From: Lonicera japonica
Lineage: Eukaryota; Streptophyta; Magnoliopsida; Dipsacales; Caprifoliaceae
Direction of reading: 5' to 3'
DNA: 64,000 nt
Assembly (NCBI GenBank): GCA_021464415.1
Contig: CM038467.1
Location: forward strand, 25,655,248 to 25,719,247
In this document: piece after piece, positions 43,272 through 55,000 of the stretch
Position numbering within the stretch: position 1 is the stretch's first letter
Layout of the letters: the number at the start of each line of letters is the position of its first letter
Position numbers and translations under genes: made by a program
Notes under the pieces: generated by a model
Seen by the model: only the letters and a program-made list of their open reading frames with translations
The model's database searches: none
Told to the model about the DNA's origin: nothing

Positions 43272-43292
43272 GGGGGGGGGGGGGGGGGGGGG
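43272..43292. repeat. Poly-G run
   Basis: About 21 consecutive G following AGAG. A second, shorter G run lies at about 47016-47029. Confidence 0.9.
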
Positions 43293-44135
43293 TTTCAATG
43301 CCTGACCTATTACATTGGATGACATCATACTCAGCATTTAGTTCTATCTGCCTAGTTTCATGGAGTTATTTTTTCGGAAGTTAATTTTTGTTTTCTTGGA
43401 GCTAACACGTCTAGGAACGTTTGTGTGGGTGCATAAATCTTTTGGTTATTACTGAAGGGGTCATTATTGATTCTTCTTGTATAAATTTTGGTTAAGATGA
43501 CAATGATATGCTCTTTCTTTGTTATAAAAATGATGATAGGATATCCATTGGAGTGGCTTTTTTTATTGGATACTAGTGATTTTGGGGGATTATACCCATA
43601 ACATTGGAAGGCATCGTACTCAGCATTTAGTAATATGTGCCTAGTTTCATGGTTTTGCGATAGAACTAATGAGTGAAATCTTTGGCATCTCTTTCGGCAT
43701 CTGGTTTGGAAGCTTTTAAAGGGCATTCAGTTTCTCATATCTTATATAATTGGCAAGGCTAGTAGCCTTACGAGTCTAAATGTTTATTCTAACTGAATTG
43801 ATGTAACTTTTATCTTTCGTATGATTTTGACGGACTGCTGGTCCTCTTATATTGTTTGTAAGATTCCTTTTTATTAGTAATGAAATTATTTTGGTTTTTG
43901 ATTAAAAAAAAATAAAAAAATAAAAAACAGTAAAAGAAAAATAGTACTAATGATGTCAGCACCTGAACGTGTCTCACTGAACTTAATTATCAGCGGAAAG
44001 AGGAACTTAAGTGTTATTTTGAATTCAGTATGCTTAAGATTATATAGAAGCCACATCACTTGGGCTTAAACTTGGTTATTGCCTGCTCAAGATCGGGTCA
44101 TTTCGTGTATAGCATTTTAGGGTTGCTTGTTTATA

Positions 44136-44152
44136 ACTTAAGTGTTACTTTG
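44136..44152. repeat. 17-bp target duplication (left) of a short LINE
   Basis: ACTTAAGTGTTACTTTG here equals 44328-44344. Confidence 0.88.
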
Positions 44153-44327
44153 GGCGAGAGCGGCAAAATTATTTGATAAAACTGAGTCTTTTATTTGAAT
44201 TAGATTGTATAAGCTGGAGCGATGTTTTCCTGTTTTCTTAGTCTTGGATAACTCATCCAGGACTGTATCAATTTCTTCGTACTCTTTATTTAAGATTTAA
44301 TGGAATTGATTGTTTCTTATCAAAAAA
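44153..44327 (+). mobile_element. 5'-truncated LINE (or SINE-like) insertion, 175 bp
   Basis: Flanked by a perfect 17-bp direct repeat and ending in TATCAAAAAA just before the right repeat, the signature of target-primed insertion. The paralogue at 33546-33562 contains the 17-mer once, uninterrupted, so the empty site is in the same window. Confidence 0.85.
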
Positions 44328-44344
44328 ACTTAAGTGTTACTTTG
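44328..44344. repeat. 17-bp target duplication (right)
   Basis: Matches 44136-44152. Confidence 0.88.
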
Positions 44345-45384
44345 AGGAACTTAGTTGCTTGATTAGAGTTTTTAAAGGTTCGATTTGCTTGATAGGCTAT
44401 ATCATTTCGGGTTTTTTCCTACTGCTTAACTCAATCTTTAGCTCTAGCTTTGATGATTACTATGGTCATTTTTGCCTTAATTTAGGCCTTTTCTACGCGT
44501 GTTTAGCTTGTTTTTGTCCTGCCCTATTCCTAGCAATTTTTTGTTATTAATTTTTGTTCATCTTCGTCTCAACACTTCTATTTTCATTTGCATTTTGTTT
44601 AATGTACAGTCTGTTTGTGTTTGCATGTTGGGAAACTGATGGAGGCTAAGTTTTCTTATTCTTTTCTCTTTCAAAGTTGTAACTTTTATTCTTTTGCACC
44701 TGAACATTGGTAACTTACCTTCAACTACTTCACGTCAGATGAGGCTATCTAAATGTATCTTACAAGTGTTTATCCTTAAATAGTTAATTACGACACTTGT
44801 GAACTTTGTAAATTAAGGCGTAGTTTGAATCAGCTCGCTAAGGTAGCATGTGTTACATCTTCCTGATGAACTTTTCTAACCGAGAAGTCCGTTTAAAATC
44901 TGATGGACCGTTTGGTGAAATAGCTAAATGGACTTTTATGCAGATGGGCTATCACCAAAACGTCCATTATACGGAAGCAACTTGGAGTGACTTTTGAAAC
45001 AATTTCTCTTGAAATCAACAACAAAGTTTAGGCAACAGGTCTCTAACTCAGTTACTCCCTATCTTGACCCACCTTTTTAGTTTTTCTCTGTGTAATGTTC
45101 TCTGAATTATTTTTGTTGATTTGTTAGTACTTGATGGCTCATAATTTCATAAGTTACGACCAGTGATCATACACCATCAGTCACCCACTTGGGTCCCTCC
45201 AACTCTCACACTTGGGCATGAACTCTCACATTCCCCCACCCCAACCAAAAAAAAAAAAAAAGAAAAGAAAAAGGACAATCTGTGTCTAACTAGTACCAGT
45301 GGGGCTTGCTTTCTGGGTTTCAGTGGAACTACATTTGCCAGAACTCCTGAAATTTCAACTCTTTTTCTAACTTGTCATTTTGTT

Positions 45385-47132
45385 TTGATCTCACTCCATT
45401 TTATTCGTGCTTGTGCAGTCATCTTCTTCTAATCTCTACTAGCCACTAGGCAGTGATTGTGTAGTTATTTCTCGGTAACTATACATGCCCCAAACCTTAA
45501 CAGTTCAATTTCTGTTCATTTTCTCCTTTGAAATATGTCCCTCCACTGCCTTAAGTTGCATTTGTATATTTTCTTTGATGGTGTTATGTATCAAACGTCC
45601 TGATCGCATGAATTTCTTTCATCTATTCAAATTTATCAGTTATAACTTCAATTATTCAAGTCCATCTTCAGATTCTAGATCACTTCTTACTAGTTTGTAT
45701 TTTCAGGTTTCATAACTGAACTTGCAAAACAGAGTAAAGACTGTAAGCACACATTGGATATCAGTTCTTTGGCCATTGATTAAGTTGAAAGCAGTGTTTT
45801 GTTAAAAAGTACAAAATTCAAGTTGTAACTCTTAATTTGAGACTGAGGGGGCATCTCTAGAAAAACCTTCTGTTGGAATGCTTATCTGGTACTACCGACC
45901 TGCGGAGGGACATTTGTCTTAAACCTTTTACAGTGGAAGACATCATACTCAGCCATTTAGAGCTTTGTGTCTAGGTTCCCTCGTTCCATCTTTATTATTA
46001 TTGTTATTATTACATTTTTCTTTTCTGTTTTCTGTTCTTTGCCTTAAACCTTTTTTCTTGTCTTATTACATTACAAGTATTGATCGCACTTATTATCCAT
46101 AGAAGTGGCATTCATTTGAGTTCAATTCATTCTGCTAACTTACTTCGTTTCCATGATGGCACGCCCAGAGATTACTCTTCTTGATGTTTTATCACCCTTT
46201 TTTTTTGCGTTAGTTTCTGCTCTTTAGATTGAAATGTTTATATATTTTCTCCCATTACTTTCTTGCTTAATTGTAGATGTTGAAGAACCCCTTTTCTTTT
46301 TTGAAGTTCCTTGGGGTTTACCCAACTTTTCTTGATGATGATTATTATTATATTTTCTTTTCACAGATCTTCTGTGGAAGAACCTTCTGCTTCGTTCTGC
46401 AATCTCGTTGCCCTAAAGTCACGCGGCTTAAACAGTAGTAGCATAGAACAGGTGTTAAATTAGTCTGTCTTGTTCTATTTGTCTTCTTATACCAAGTATA
46501 GTTTCCTTGCATTTGATTGTATTGGCTGTCTGAAAGTATTACAGAATATTTAAAAATACTTTTATCTATTCAAATTTATCACTTATAACCTTAGTTTTCC
46601 AGAGTCCGTCATCGGATTCTAAATCACCTCTTACTAGCTTGTATTTTCAGATTTCATAACTGCACCTGCAAAACAGAGAAGACTGTTGTAAGCACACATT
46701 GGAAAATAAGTTGTATTCTTGGCCATTGATTAGGGTGAAATTAGGGATTTGTTAAAAAATACGACTTAATTTTTGGGAGCATCTCTAGTGACACCTTCCT
46801 TTGGAATGGCTTTTTTTATTCGGTACTAATGATTTCAGGGGGGGATCAATGCCTTATACCTATTACTTTGGAAGACTTCATAATCAGCATTTAGTTATGT
46901 ATGCCAAGTTTTATGGAGTTAATTTTTTCGATAGTTAATTTTTGTTTTCTTGGAGCTAACACGTCTAGGACCATATGTGTGGGTGCATAAATCTTTTGGT
47001 TATTACCGGGCCCGCGGGGGGGGGGGGGTGGTGTGATTATTGATTCTAGTTGCAGTATAAATTTTGGTATAGATGACGATGATATGCTCTTTCTTTGTTA
47101 TAAAAATGACGACAGGATTAAAAAAGAAGTAG
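45385..47132 (+). other. Upstream region of kelch-like gene 2
   Basis: Homologous to 32080-34384 and to 42500-43540. Includes TGACGACAGGATTAAAAAAG just before the ATG, conserved with gene 1 and a probable intron acceptor. No coding sequence. Confidence 0.55.
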
Positions 47133-48254
47133 ATGGAGGTGTACATCATTATGCGGAAGTCACTTCTTAAACTCGACACAGATGAGCTGCTACAGAAAGA
47201 TGATCCTCCAACTCCTCAACGCATTGTGGAGTTTATTGATTCTAGCCTCCCTATTGGGATGGGGGGCTTCGTTTTGGGTTCAAAATTGTATTTTGCTGGA
47301 GGAGAGAAGATAAAGAAGGGTTTTGCATTGAGAAATTCATACAATACCAGCAAGGTACTCAAGTATGAGGATGACGACAACAGCGATTGGCCCGGCCTAA
47401 ATTCAAAGGTTTTCCTTTTCCAACCCACCGCCTCCTCCTCCGCCGTTCCTTTGACGTTGATGCATAAAATAGCGCCAATGAATCAACCAAAAACAAAACC
47501 TATGGTCGCCGCAGTCGAGGGGAAGATTTATATCCTCAGTTCGGAGCCGTACGTCTTGAGGGACAACGAAGACATTTATCCATCTCCATTCGAGTGTCTT
47601 GACCCAATTACCAATACATGGGAGGTTTTGCCCGAGCCCCCTAATTTTAGTAGCCATAGATGTGCTCATAATCTTGAGCACTTATTTGTGTCAGGTAGCC
47701 GAATCTTCGTCAAAAATCCTTTGGGGATCCAGTTCTTTGATGTTCATGCCCGGCGGTGGTTTGAGAAGGAAGAAGTTTTGGCTGAACTTCAAATCGATAA
47801 ATCAGTGTGTTCGAAGTGGATGGGTTGGGTTTCTTTGGCGGAGGGAGATGAGGGGATTGCTATTGCCTATGCAAATGGGCAAGGATTGATTGGTTACGAG
47901 TATGAGACCGACCCGGCGACCACAATTAGGAGAGAACAATTGTTAGATAAAGTTAATGAGAGACTTCCATCCGCTACCAGTTGTGACGAGGAGTGTGAAG
48001 AGGGGTTTGTTCAGCATCTGGGCAACAATAGATTTTGCTTTATTGTTTCGGTTAGAAAGAAAGAATCTCCTTGGTGTGTGCTTATGTTTATTTTTGAGGT
48101 GACGAGGGTTGGTCTCGATGGGCCGTGCTTTCTTGATATTCAGCTATTGCGAGAGCATTGTTATGATTTCATGAAGCTCACCTCCTTCGATTTTGGATCC
48201 ATACAGGATGTTGTGTTCATGTATGCATATAGGCTATTATGTCGTTGCTGTTGA
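47133..48254 (+). CDS. Kelch-like beta-propeller protein, copy 2
   Basis: This intact 373-codon ORF is very similar to copy 1 over its whole length, with the same in-frame TAG before the ATG. The blade motifs are conserved (GGFVLGSKLYFAGGE, PMVAAVEGKIYILSS, FECLDPITNTWEVLPEPP, FFDVHARRW). Differences include a short insertion of acidic residues (DEECE, near residue 285) and a changed 3' end: copy 1 stops at MYA, whereas here two extra bases remove that stop and add YRLLCRCC. Which end is ancestral cannot be told from two copies. Tandem duplication with more than 1.5 kb of shared upstream sequence means both could be expressed. Partner and process are unknown. Confidence 0.82.
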   Translation: MEVYIIMRKSLLKLDTDELLQKDDPPTPQRIVEFIDSSLPIGMGGFVLGSKLYFAGGEKIKKGFALRNSYNTSKVLKYEDDDNSDWPGLNSKVFLFQPTASSSAVPLTLMHKIAPMNQPKTKPMVAAVEGKIYILSSEPYVLRDNEDIYPSPFECLDPITNTWEVLPEPPNFSSHRCAHNLEHLFVSGSRIFVKNPLGIQFFDVHARRWFEKEEVLAELQIDKSVCSKWMGWVSLAEGDEGIAIAYANGQGLIGYEYETDPATTIRREQLLDKVNERLPSATSCDEECEEGFVQHLGNNRFCFIVSVRKKESPWCVLMFIFEVTRVGLDGPCFLDIQLLREHCYDFMKLTSFDFGSIQDVVFMYAYRLLCRCC

Positions 48255-48539
48255 TAAATTCTTTTTATAGAACTTTAGGCAAATCTGAGTAATTATACAA
48301 ATTTAACACTCTTCTTTTTGTTTATCAGGCATAAAAGTCAGAAAAGGGTAAGAAGATTGATGAAAGGCCGAGGGATTCTTTCTGGTACGGAAGTGCGGAT
48401 GACGGCTACATAAGATGGATGGAGGGAGGGGTACGAGAGAGATGTTACATAATTCGAAATGAAGAGTTGAACATGTTTTTTTTTTTTTTTGGCTGATGAC
48501 TGGTGGATATTGCTGTTCTGTTCTTTTTTTATAATACGT
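48255..48539 (+). other. 3' region of kelch-like gene 2
   Basis: Homologous to 35471-35790, with the same TTTGTTTATCAG acceptor-like site and a poly-T run (48476-48490). Confidence 0.5.
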
Positions 48540-48970
48540 TTAGGTACTGTATCTTTGGTAAGCTTCCAAAATCAATTTTGATTTGAAAAAAGGGTTGCCC
48601 CCAGATGAGAAGGGGACTGGATTCAGTGATTTAGTCTTCTTGCGGTTTGTGTAGATCATGTGCTCCTTGAGGAGAGCTTGGCGAGTCTTGTTCATCGCTT
48701 CCGTCATGCGCAGCATTTGAGATATGCATTGGGAGTCAGTCTCCAAATGAATCTCCTGTACATGCCAGCTCATTTGCTAATTTGAGGCCTTCTCTCACAA
48801 CCCACAACTAAGCAGTAGTATTTGTGGCTTTGCCTATATTAGCTGCAAAACCAGCCGTGAAAACTCCTTTGTTGTTTCGGATGACTGCTCCAATTCCTGT
48901 ATTGTTAGAAGCAGCTCCATCGTGGTTGAGTTTGAAATTTGTTCTCATGGATGGGGACCATCCAGTATAA
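48540..48970 (-). pseudogene. Plant RNase H-like remnant
   Basis: The minus strand reads FKLNHDGAASNNTGIGAVIR, NKGVFTAGFAANIGKATNTT, a TAG replacing the codon before LWVVREGLKLANEL, then VQEIHLETDSQCISQML. The catalytic D-E-D set is visible (NHDG, VREG, ETDS), so this is a plant-type RNase H from a LINE or a related host gene. The reading end (from 48670 to 48540) is open but unrecognised. One premature stop. Confidence 0.78.
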
Positions 48971-49077
48971 TGCACTGTTTTGATGTCATTAGTTGAATTT
49001 GCCCCAACTTCGATTGTGCCATGAGAAAGTTTGAAGTAATCTCATATTGTCTAGACCGCTTGTAAAAGGAAATACAA

Positions 49078-49440
49078 AATAGAAAATTATCAAAATTTTC
49101 AAGTAAATATCTTTGTCTTGAAACTGAATTCGACCACCTTATTTCATATATAAAAAAAATTAGGCTCTGGAGTAAAAAAGATTTATGATGCGGTTCTCAA
49201 TCTTTTTTATAAAAGGACATTCTATTTCTATCCCAAGAGAAATTGTATTTGCTTTTATTTCTTTGAAATCAAATAAATAGTAACCTGAAAAAAGAATGTT
49301 TGTGACCAAAGTATCTATCTATTTAAGTTTTTACTAGACATTGTTACAGTATCTCCAAGAACCACATCCTATTTTTTTTTTCCCTTAATGGTCGGATCTT
49401 AAAAGCCCCATTTCATATTTAGGTGATTATATATTCCTTA
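49078..49440. repeat. Duplicated downstream segment
   Basis: Paralogue of 36125-36500 and 25736-26160. Non-coding. Confidence 0.72.
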
Positions 49441-50369
49441 TTTGTCTTATGTAGAGAGCCTATAGACGATTTTTGCCCAGGTTACAAGGAGGCATATATG
49501 ACTACAAACTCAATCATAAGGAAAGTTAGTAAGATAAAAAAGGGAATTAGCCAAATCCTTGATTAAGACCAAATGGGCTAAAGCGAAATATAGCAAACAA
49601 GGTCAGCCTTGAGGGCGTGAAGGGCGAGCGACCACATAGGCCCTTGTTACGACAAAAGCTTTATTACTTATGCAATAGGAGGACAAATATTTTTTAAACA
49701 CGGTATTAGAATAAGGACCCTTGTGATTCTATTGCGTATGTAAATATTGTGATTCTATTGCATGCGTAAATAATGTGATTCAATTGCATGCGTAAATAGA
49801 GTCTCGAGTTTTAATTGTTGTACATAACCCTATAAATCTCTAGACCGACTCTAATAATTACCTGGCCAAGATAGCTTGACCTTGATGTGGATCGAATGCA
49901 CACCAAGGTAGCAACCAAGGCCCAAAGATCAGCCCCAATTTACCTGCTTGTAAAGGTGACAACAACAATTTCCTATTGTACGATTGCATTAATAAAAGTT
50001 ACAAGGCAATTAGTTCCTTAGCTGATGTCCGTTTTCTAATTCTATTGTGATAGTGCTCAACATACCATACCCTATATCAAGAGTAATGCGTGAAGAGCGA
50101 CGAAGCTCTCTTTGTGCGCGAGTGCCATTACTTTATCACCCAAACATGAGTTAATCTGAAAGCAGCGTATACCATAATGTTTTGGCTAGTAATACAAATA
50201 CTCCCCCTTCTTTGACTTGTATGCCTTTATAAGGATAGACACATTAATTTTAATGAAATTTGACTCTAGAATCACACTTGAGGCTTTTCTAACTCCTGAA
50301 AATGCTTAAGCATAAAAAATAAGTTATTTTACAAGGACACATGCTGAGAACTATACAGAATTCTGTTTA
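49441..50369. other. Non-coding part of the duplicated block
   Basis: Partly homologous to 36500-36930 (TCCTTGATTAAGACCAAATG and following). The section 49850-50340 has no counterpart in copy 1 and no recognised gene. Confidence 0.5.
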
Positions 50370-50916
50370 CCTCATCCTCACCCATGGTCACTTATCATTC
50401 CCCAGTTTCAACTAGGAGTATCTGCAGCTTATAAGATATGCCAGAATTGGAGACATGGGCGTTATTGTCCAATTGTCCATCACCATGAACACAGACACTC
50501 CTTTGATAAATCCCTCGCCAATTTTAATAAACCCCATGAGGGACCTTGGACCTAGTGTAGAGCTCTTGACCTTAGACCGGGAAGTAAGATTACTGTATGA
50601 CCAGTTTATAGCTTCCTCAATGCAAATTAACTGGTTATATTATAAGCAAGACCCGGTGCCTGCTTTAGATTAACTGGCTTGACTTCAATATTCTCAATGC
50701 TCTTACACAACTTCTTGACGCATCCCCTTAAGGGAAGGGATGGCAATCCTTTGAAAACATAGCCAAGTGGTACTGTGAAGAACTGTATAATAGATCAAGA
50801 AAATCTCCGTTCACTTCTGCATATAATGCCTTATTCTTTGATTTGTTGACAAATTTTCTCTTTGTTCGCTGCATTTGTAGCCTTTGGCACCTTACTTCTT
50901 GGACCATACTTCCCAT
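50370..50916 (-). pseudogene. DUF674 gene remnant, copy 2
   Basis: From 50916 the minus strand reads FVNKSKNKALYAEVNGDFLD, the start of DUF674 proteins (VDxKxNKVLFAEAGKDFVD). A frameshift near 50795 moves the match to FFTVPLGYVFKGLPSLPLRG and KLCKSIENIEVKPV. A stop follows near 50640, and DUF674-like GFIKGVSVFMVMDNWTITP is read around 50450-50530. DUF674 is a plant-only family of unknown function. The plus-strand frame at 50455-50673 is antisense to it. Confidence 0.72.
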
Positions 50917-51609
50917 GCGATCCCATAAAAGTGTCAGCGAGAGGTGTCCTCGATGTTTAAGAAAACTTGAGCAATTTCAGAAGTTGTGTAAGAAACAATA
51001 CATGTATTTCGTGTATTTCAAATAAAAGAATTAGAGTATAAGCACATTATCAAACTTTCATGAGTGGAATACACTCAAGTAATCATTCAAGTGTGTGTTT
51101 TATGGCAAACATGGAATTCTGGTGGAAAACACCCAATTATTGGCAATTAAGGGTGTATGATTGCATTTATTTTCAAGGTGAATACATTTTTATTTTTTTT
51201 TATGTAATGAAGACATATTTTCTAAGTTTTGGTGTGTTTGATTGCACACTTTTTCCACCTCTAATTGAACTTTTGCCTTTTGACAGATTTCCCAACTTAC
51301 TTAGAATTACAAATACATGAGAGATTGTGGGGGGTAGGAATTCAATTGTTTAGAATTTTGCATCAACTTCTGGTACCACGGAAGTGGTTCGAATTCAATT
51401 GTTTAAAATATTTAGGCAATCAAACACCACTAAAAGTTGATAGATACTCATCTTTTACCAAGTTTTATAAGGGAACTTTGGCAACCAAACACATTAAATA
51501 CATAAAGAATTTCTTATCTAACCCACTGTCCAAGCTCCATTATAAACTTCAAAAAGATACAATCACAATATTTTAGGGACATCTAATCAATTTCTTCTCA
51601 TCCCTTCCT
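50917..51609. other. Duplicated non-coding segment
   Basis: From 51040 to 51588 it parallels 37191-37736. No gene. Confidence 0.6.
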
Positions 51610-52070
51610 ACACTCACGGTCCTTTGTTCTATTGTCTTCCCATCTTTTACTCCAAGCTTTTTGCTTATAAGAAAGCTAACGCTGGTCATGGTGGACATGG
51701 GCTTCATTTCAAAGTCGTCGCTTATCACAAAATGCACAGTTGGTTTCAGAAAAACTTATCCCTCTTGAGGAACAGAGGTTGCAACCGGTAGATTAAGGCT
51801 TGAGCTTCAAGCCCTTTCGACAACGACCATGAGGAGTTACACTCACGGTCCTTTGTTCGATTATCTTCCTATCTTTTACTCAAGCCTTTTGCTCATAAGA
51901 AAGCTAATGCCGGTCATGATGGACATGGGCTTCACTTCAAAGTCGTGCTTATTATAAAATGCACAGTTGGTTTCCAAAAAACCTCTACCTCTTGAGGAAC
52001 AGAGGTTGCAACTGGTAGATTAAGCTCGAGCTTCAGGCCTTTTCCACAACGACAATAAGGAGTTTGGTAA
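51610..52070. repeat. Tandem duplication, unit about 229 bp
   Basis: Two units, 51610-51838 and 51839-about 52070, both begin ACACTCACGGTCCTTTGTTC and share CTTGAGGAACAGAGGTTGCA near their ends. No coding sequence is recognised. Confidence 0.85.
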
Positions 52071-55000
52071 TAACTCAAAAGAATCATTTGAGGAACATGC
52101 GAAATATTTATTATTACGACTTTCGGTTAAATTTTGTTTTAGGTTCCTCTAGTAAATTTCAACTGCTCTGTGAGGACGAATTAGCATCTCACATTTCCTT
52201 TTTTTTTTTTTTTTTTACATAAAAGTAATTAACATAAAAGCATGCTCAAAATAAACTAACCGGGGAAAACTGGTACTTCTCACTGTATTGTTTTCTCCTT
52301 ATCTCTGTATTGTATATCCCATTGTTTGAAAGATGTCAAAGATTATATTTTGTATTTATATATTTTTCTTTTTCATCTTAAGAGAAGTCCACAAAACCCC
52401 AAAAGGTTATAAATTTTATTGATAAAATAACTTGAAGGGGTCTCAATACTTTCATACAACTTATTTAGGTAACCAATTCCTCCACACACGCCTACCCCCA
52501 AGTGAGTGTACACAATCGTCATAAAGCTGAATAGAACCTCGATAAAGTATTTATTTGACTTCACAATAAAGTATTTATGACCTTTAAATTAGCCAAGTTA
52601 TAATTGGATGACTGTCTTCCGATTTATGAATCAGACAATTTAAAATTGCTTGATTCTTGTACTCCAATGTGTAAGGTAGTTTTACGCATAAATTATAAAC
52701 TTATTCATTTTGTACTCAAATAGTACGCATATGTAAAATTTAAATTGGGGCAATAAAAATTACACAAATCTAATGTATCATTATATGTAATGTTCAATAA
52801 TTTTGTATGAAAATTTTTTTATACATAATTTTATCGTCACAGTGGATCTTATTTTGTAACTCTTGATAAGTAAATTTTAAATATATAAATTATATTAAAA
52901 ACTATATTTTAAATTTTTACTTATATCATTTTAAAGTTTTGTAAAAAATTAAGGTGAGAGAAAGATGACGTGAATGTATAAATTGGATTTTTATTTTACA
53001 CAAATCTTAAGTGGTTGAAATTATGAATACTCAGGGCGCTCAGATTTTTCGTTCCCCTCCTCTAAGCCCCCGGATTTATCAACCGCGTGTAAAAATTATA
53101 TAGTTTAATAGCTCGGTCCTTTAGATCCACGTCATTTTTTACCCTCGTGCTATAGCTCGACTTGCCTTTTCTAATGTCTAATAGAGCTTGAAATTGGAGA
53201 AGGAGGAACCTTCTAAATGAAATAGAGCTTGGAGAAGGAGGAACCTTCGAAATAGAGCTTGAGAGACTCGAGATAGCCCGTGCATATGGTTTTGGTAAGT
53301 ATTTATAACATTCCATCTTTTACTTTCCAAAACAAGTTGTAGATAGACTCGTAGCCCGACTCGAAATCCCGACTAGTCCGGTCCGATTTCCAGGAGGTTA
53401 CTCAATTATTTTCTTTAGTATTAAGAATAAAAATGTCAGTGTACATTTTTAATACGCACACATCGAATGTGTCATGAATTCTAAGTATTCTCTCTAAATG
53501 TTTTTGAGATAACTATGGTATCTTAAAATGATTTTTTGGTGATCATAATTGCGATATGTTCTTCTTTATTTTTTATAATTTTGTCAACATCTAATTTTCT
53601 TGTTATTAGCCATTTGTTTATGCAGTACTTTTTTGGCAACGTTTAGATGTTACATTTCAAAAAATGACTAACTCAAAACTTAGACGTAAACATGCAAAGT
53701 TGATAAAATGGTTATTTCATTTTCTTCTCACCCCACCATAATTCGGGCCTTGGCACCTTAATTTTTTCCTCTCCTCCTTCCTTTATATCAAACATCAGAT
53801 ATATTCGTGTACTAATTACATAAAAAATGAAATAATGGATAATTCTTTTGCTTTAACTCTATTAAAAAATTATAACCGAAGTTTTATTAAAAAAAATTAA
53901 TGAGCTAGTGTAGCGTTTGCGAGTATTGGACATTAAGCTTACTCCAGCAAGTCGGGTTTACTCCTGTGGGGCCTTCTATTGAACTTTTGGGTTGCTTTGA
54001 ACTTTTGGGTTGCTTTACATTTGCATTTCATTTGAACCCAACCACAAAATTGGGCTAGTAGTAAATTAGTTGCAGCAAAATGATTTTGAGATTTTCCGAA
54101 AGAAACCAAACAATGACCCAATTATTTGGTGTTCCTCTGTATTAATAAAAATTGAAATCTTGTGGGCCAGACAATATTCATTTATTTTTTTGGTCTAAGC
54201 CACCAAAAGTATTTTGTGTTCCTCTGTATTAATAAAAATTGAAATCTTGTGGGCCAGACAATATACATTTTTTTTTTGTCTCAATCGTACCCACCACTGA
54301 TTTCTGTGTCGCGACCACTAAGCCATACTTGGTGGTTAGCCAAACAATATTCATTATGCCTTTTATAGCTTACGAATTTTTTAATGGCCATTTTTTTTGT
54401 CCTTAAATGCGGACCAATCATTTTGAGAAGGCAAATAAATAATTTTTTTTATGAAACTTGGTGAAGATGATCTCCATGATTAGTAGATCATCTCCACCAA
54501 TTTTTATCAAAAAATTCAACAGGAAAATGGGTTAGATATACATCTTAAATTTTAACGGCAAAAAATGCACATATATATCAATTTTTTAGTTAACCCTCAT
54601 CCTGATTGAATTTTTCGATGAAATTTCGTGGAGGTAATCTAATAGTCTTGGAGATCGTGTTTACTAAGTTTTCATTGAAAAATTCATCTGTTTATCCTCT
54701 CAAAATAACCGATTCGCATTTAAGGATAAGAAAAATGGGTTTCTTAAGATCTTTTCCATATATATATATATATATTAATCATTACTTTTTAGAAAAGTAT
54801 AAATTTCAACTTAATCAATACAACTTAATTTTTATACTGAAATTTTATACATTAATATTATCACTGTTTATGCACAAGTGTTTTTACATTATCTATGTGA
54901 CACAATATGGCATCAAAAATAGGACCCATGACACTCTCTAATTTGTCATTTTATAGGTGCCAACTAGATGTAGACGGTGTCTAAAATGGATGACACATGA

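Larger units (their letters stand above)
42479..45384 (+). repeat. Gene-less copy of the kelch upstream region
   Basis: Sequence from about 42505 follows 32755-34380 (GGCATTCATTTGAGTTCA onward), up to ATGATGATAGGATA at 43529-43542. The equivalent point lies a few bases before the kelch ATG in the other copies. Then it changes to upstream-type sequence again (to about 44600), so no kelch coding sequence is present. Confidence 0.7.

Noticed and set aside
50455..50673. Plus-strand frame conserved between duplicated blocks (also 37041-37181)
   Set aside because: It is antisense to the DUF674 remnant; conservation follows from the duplication.
53062..53316. Minus-strand frame of 84 codons rich in Ser and Leu
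   Set aside because: It covers a small local repeat (GAGCTTGGAGAAGGAGGAACC) and shows no domain.
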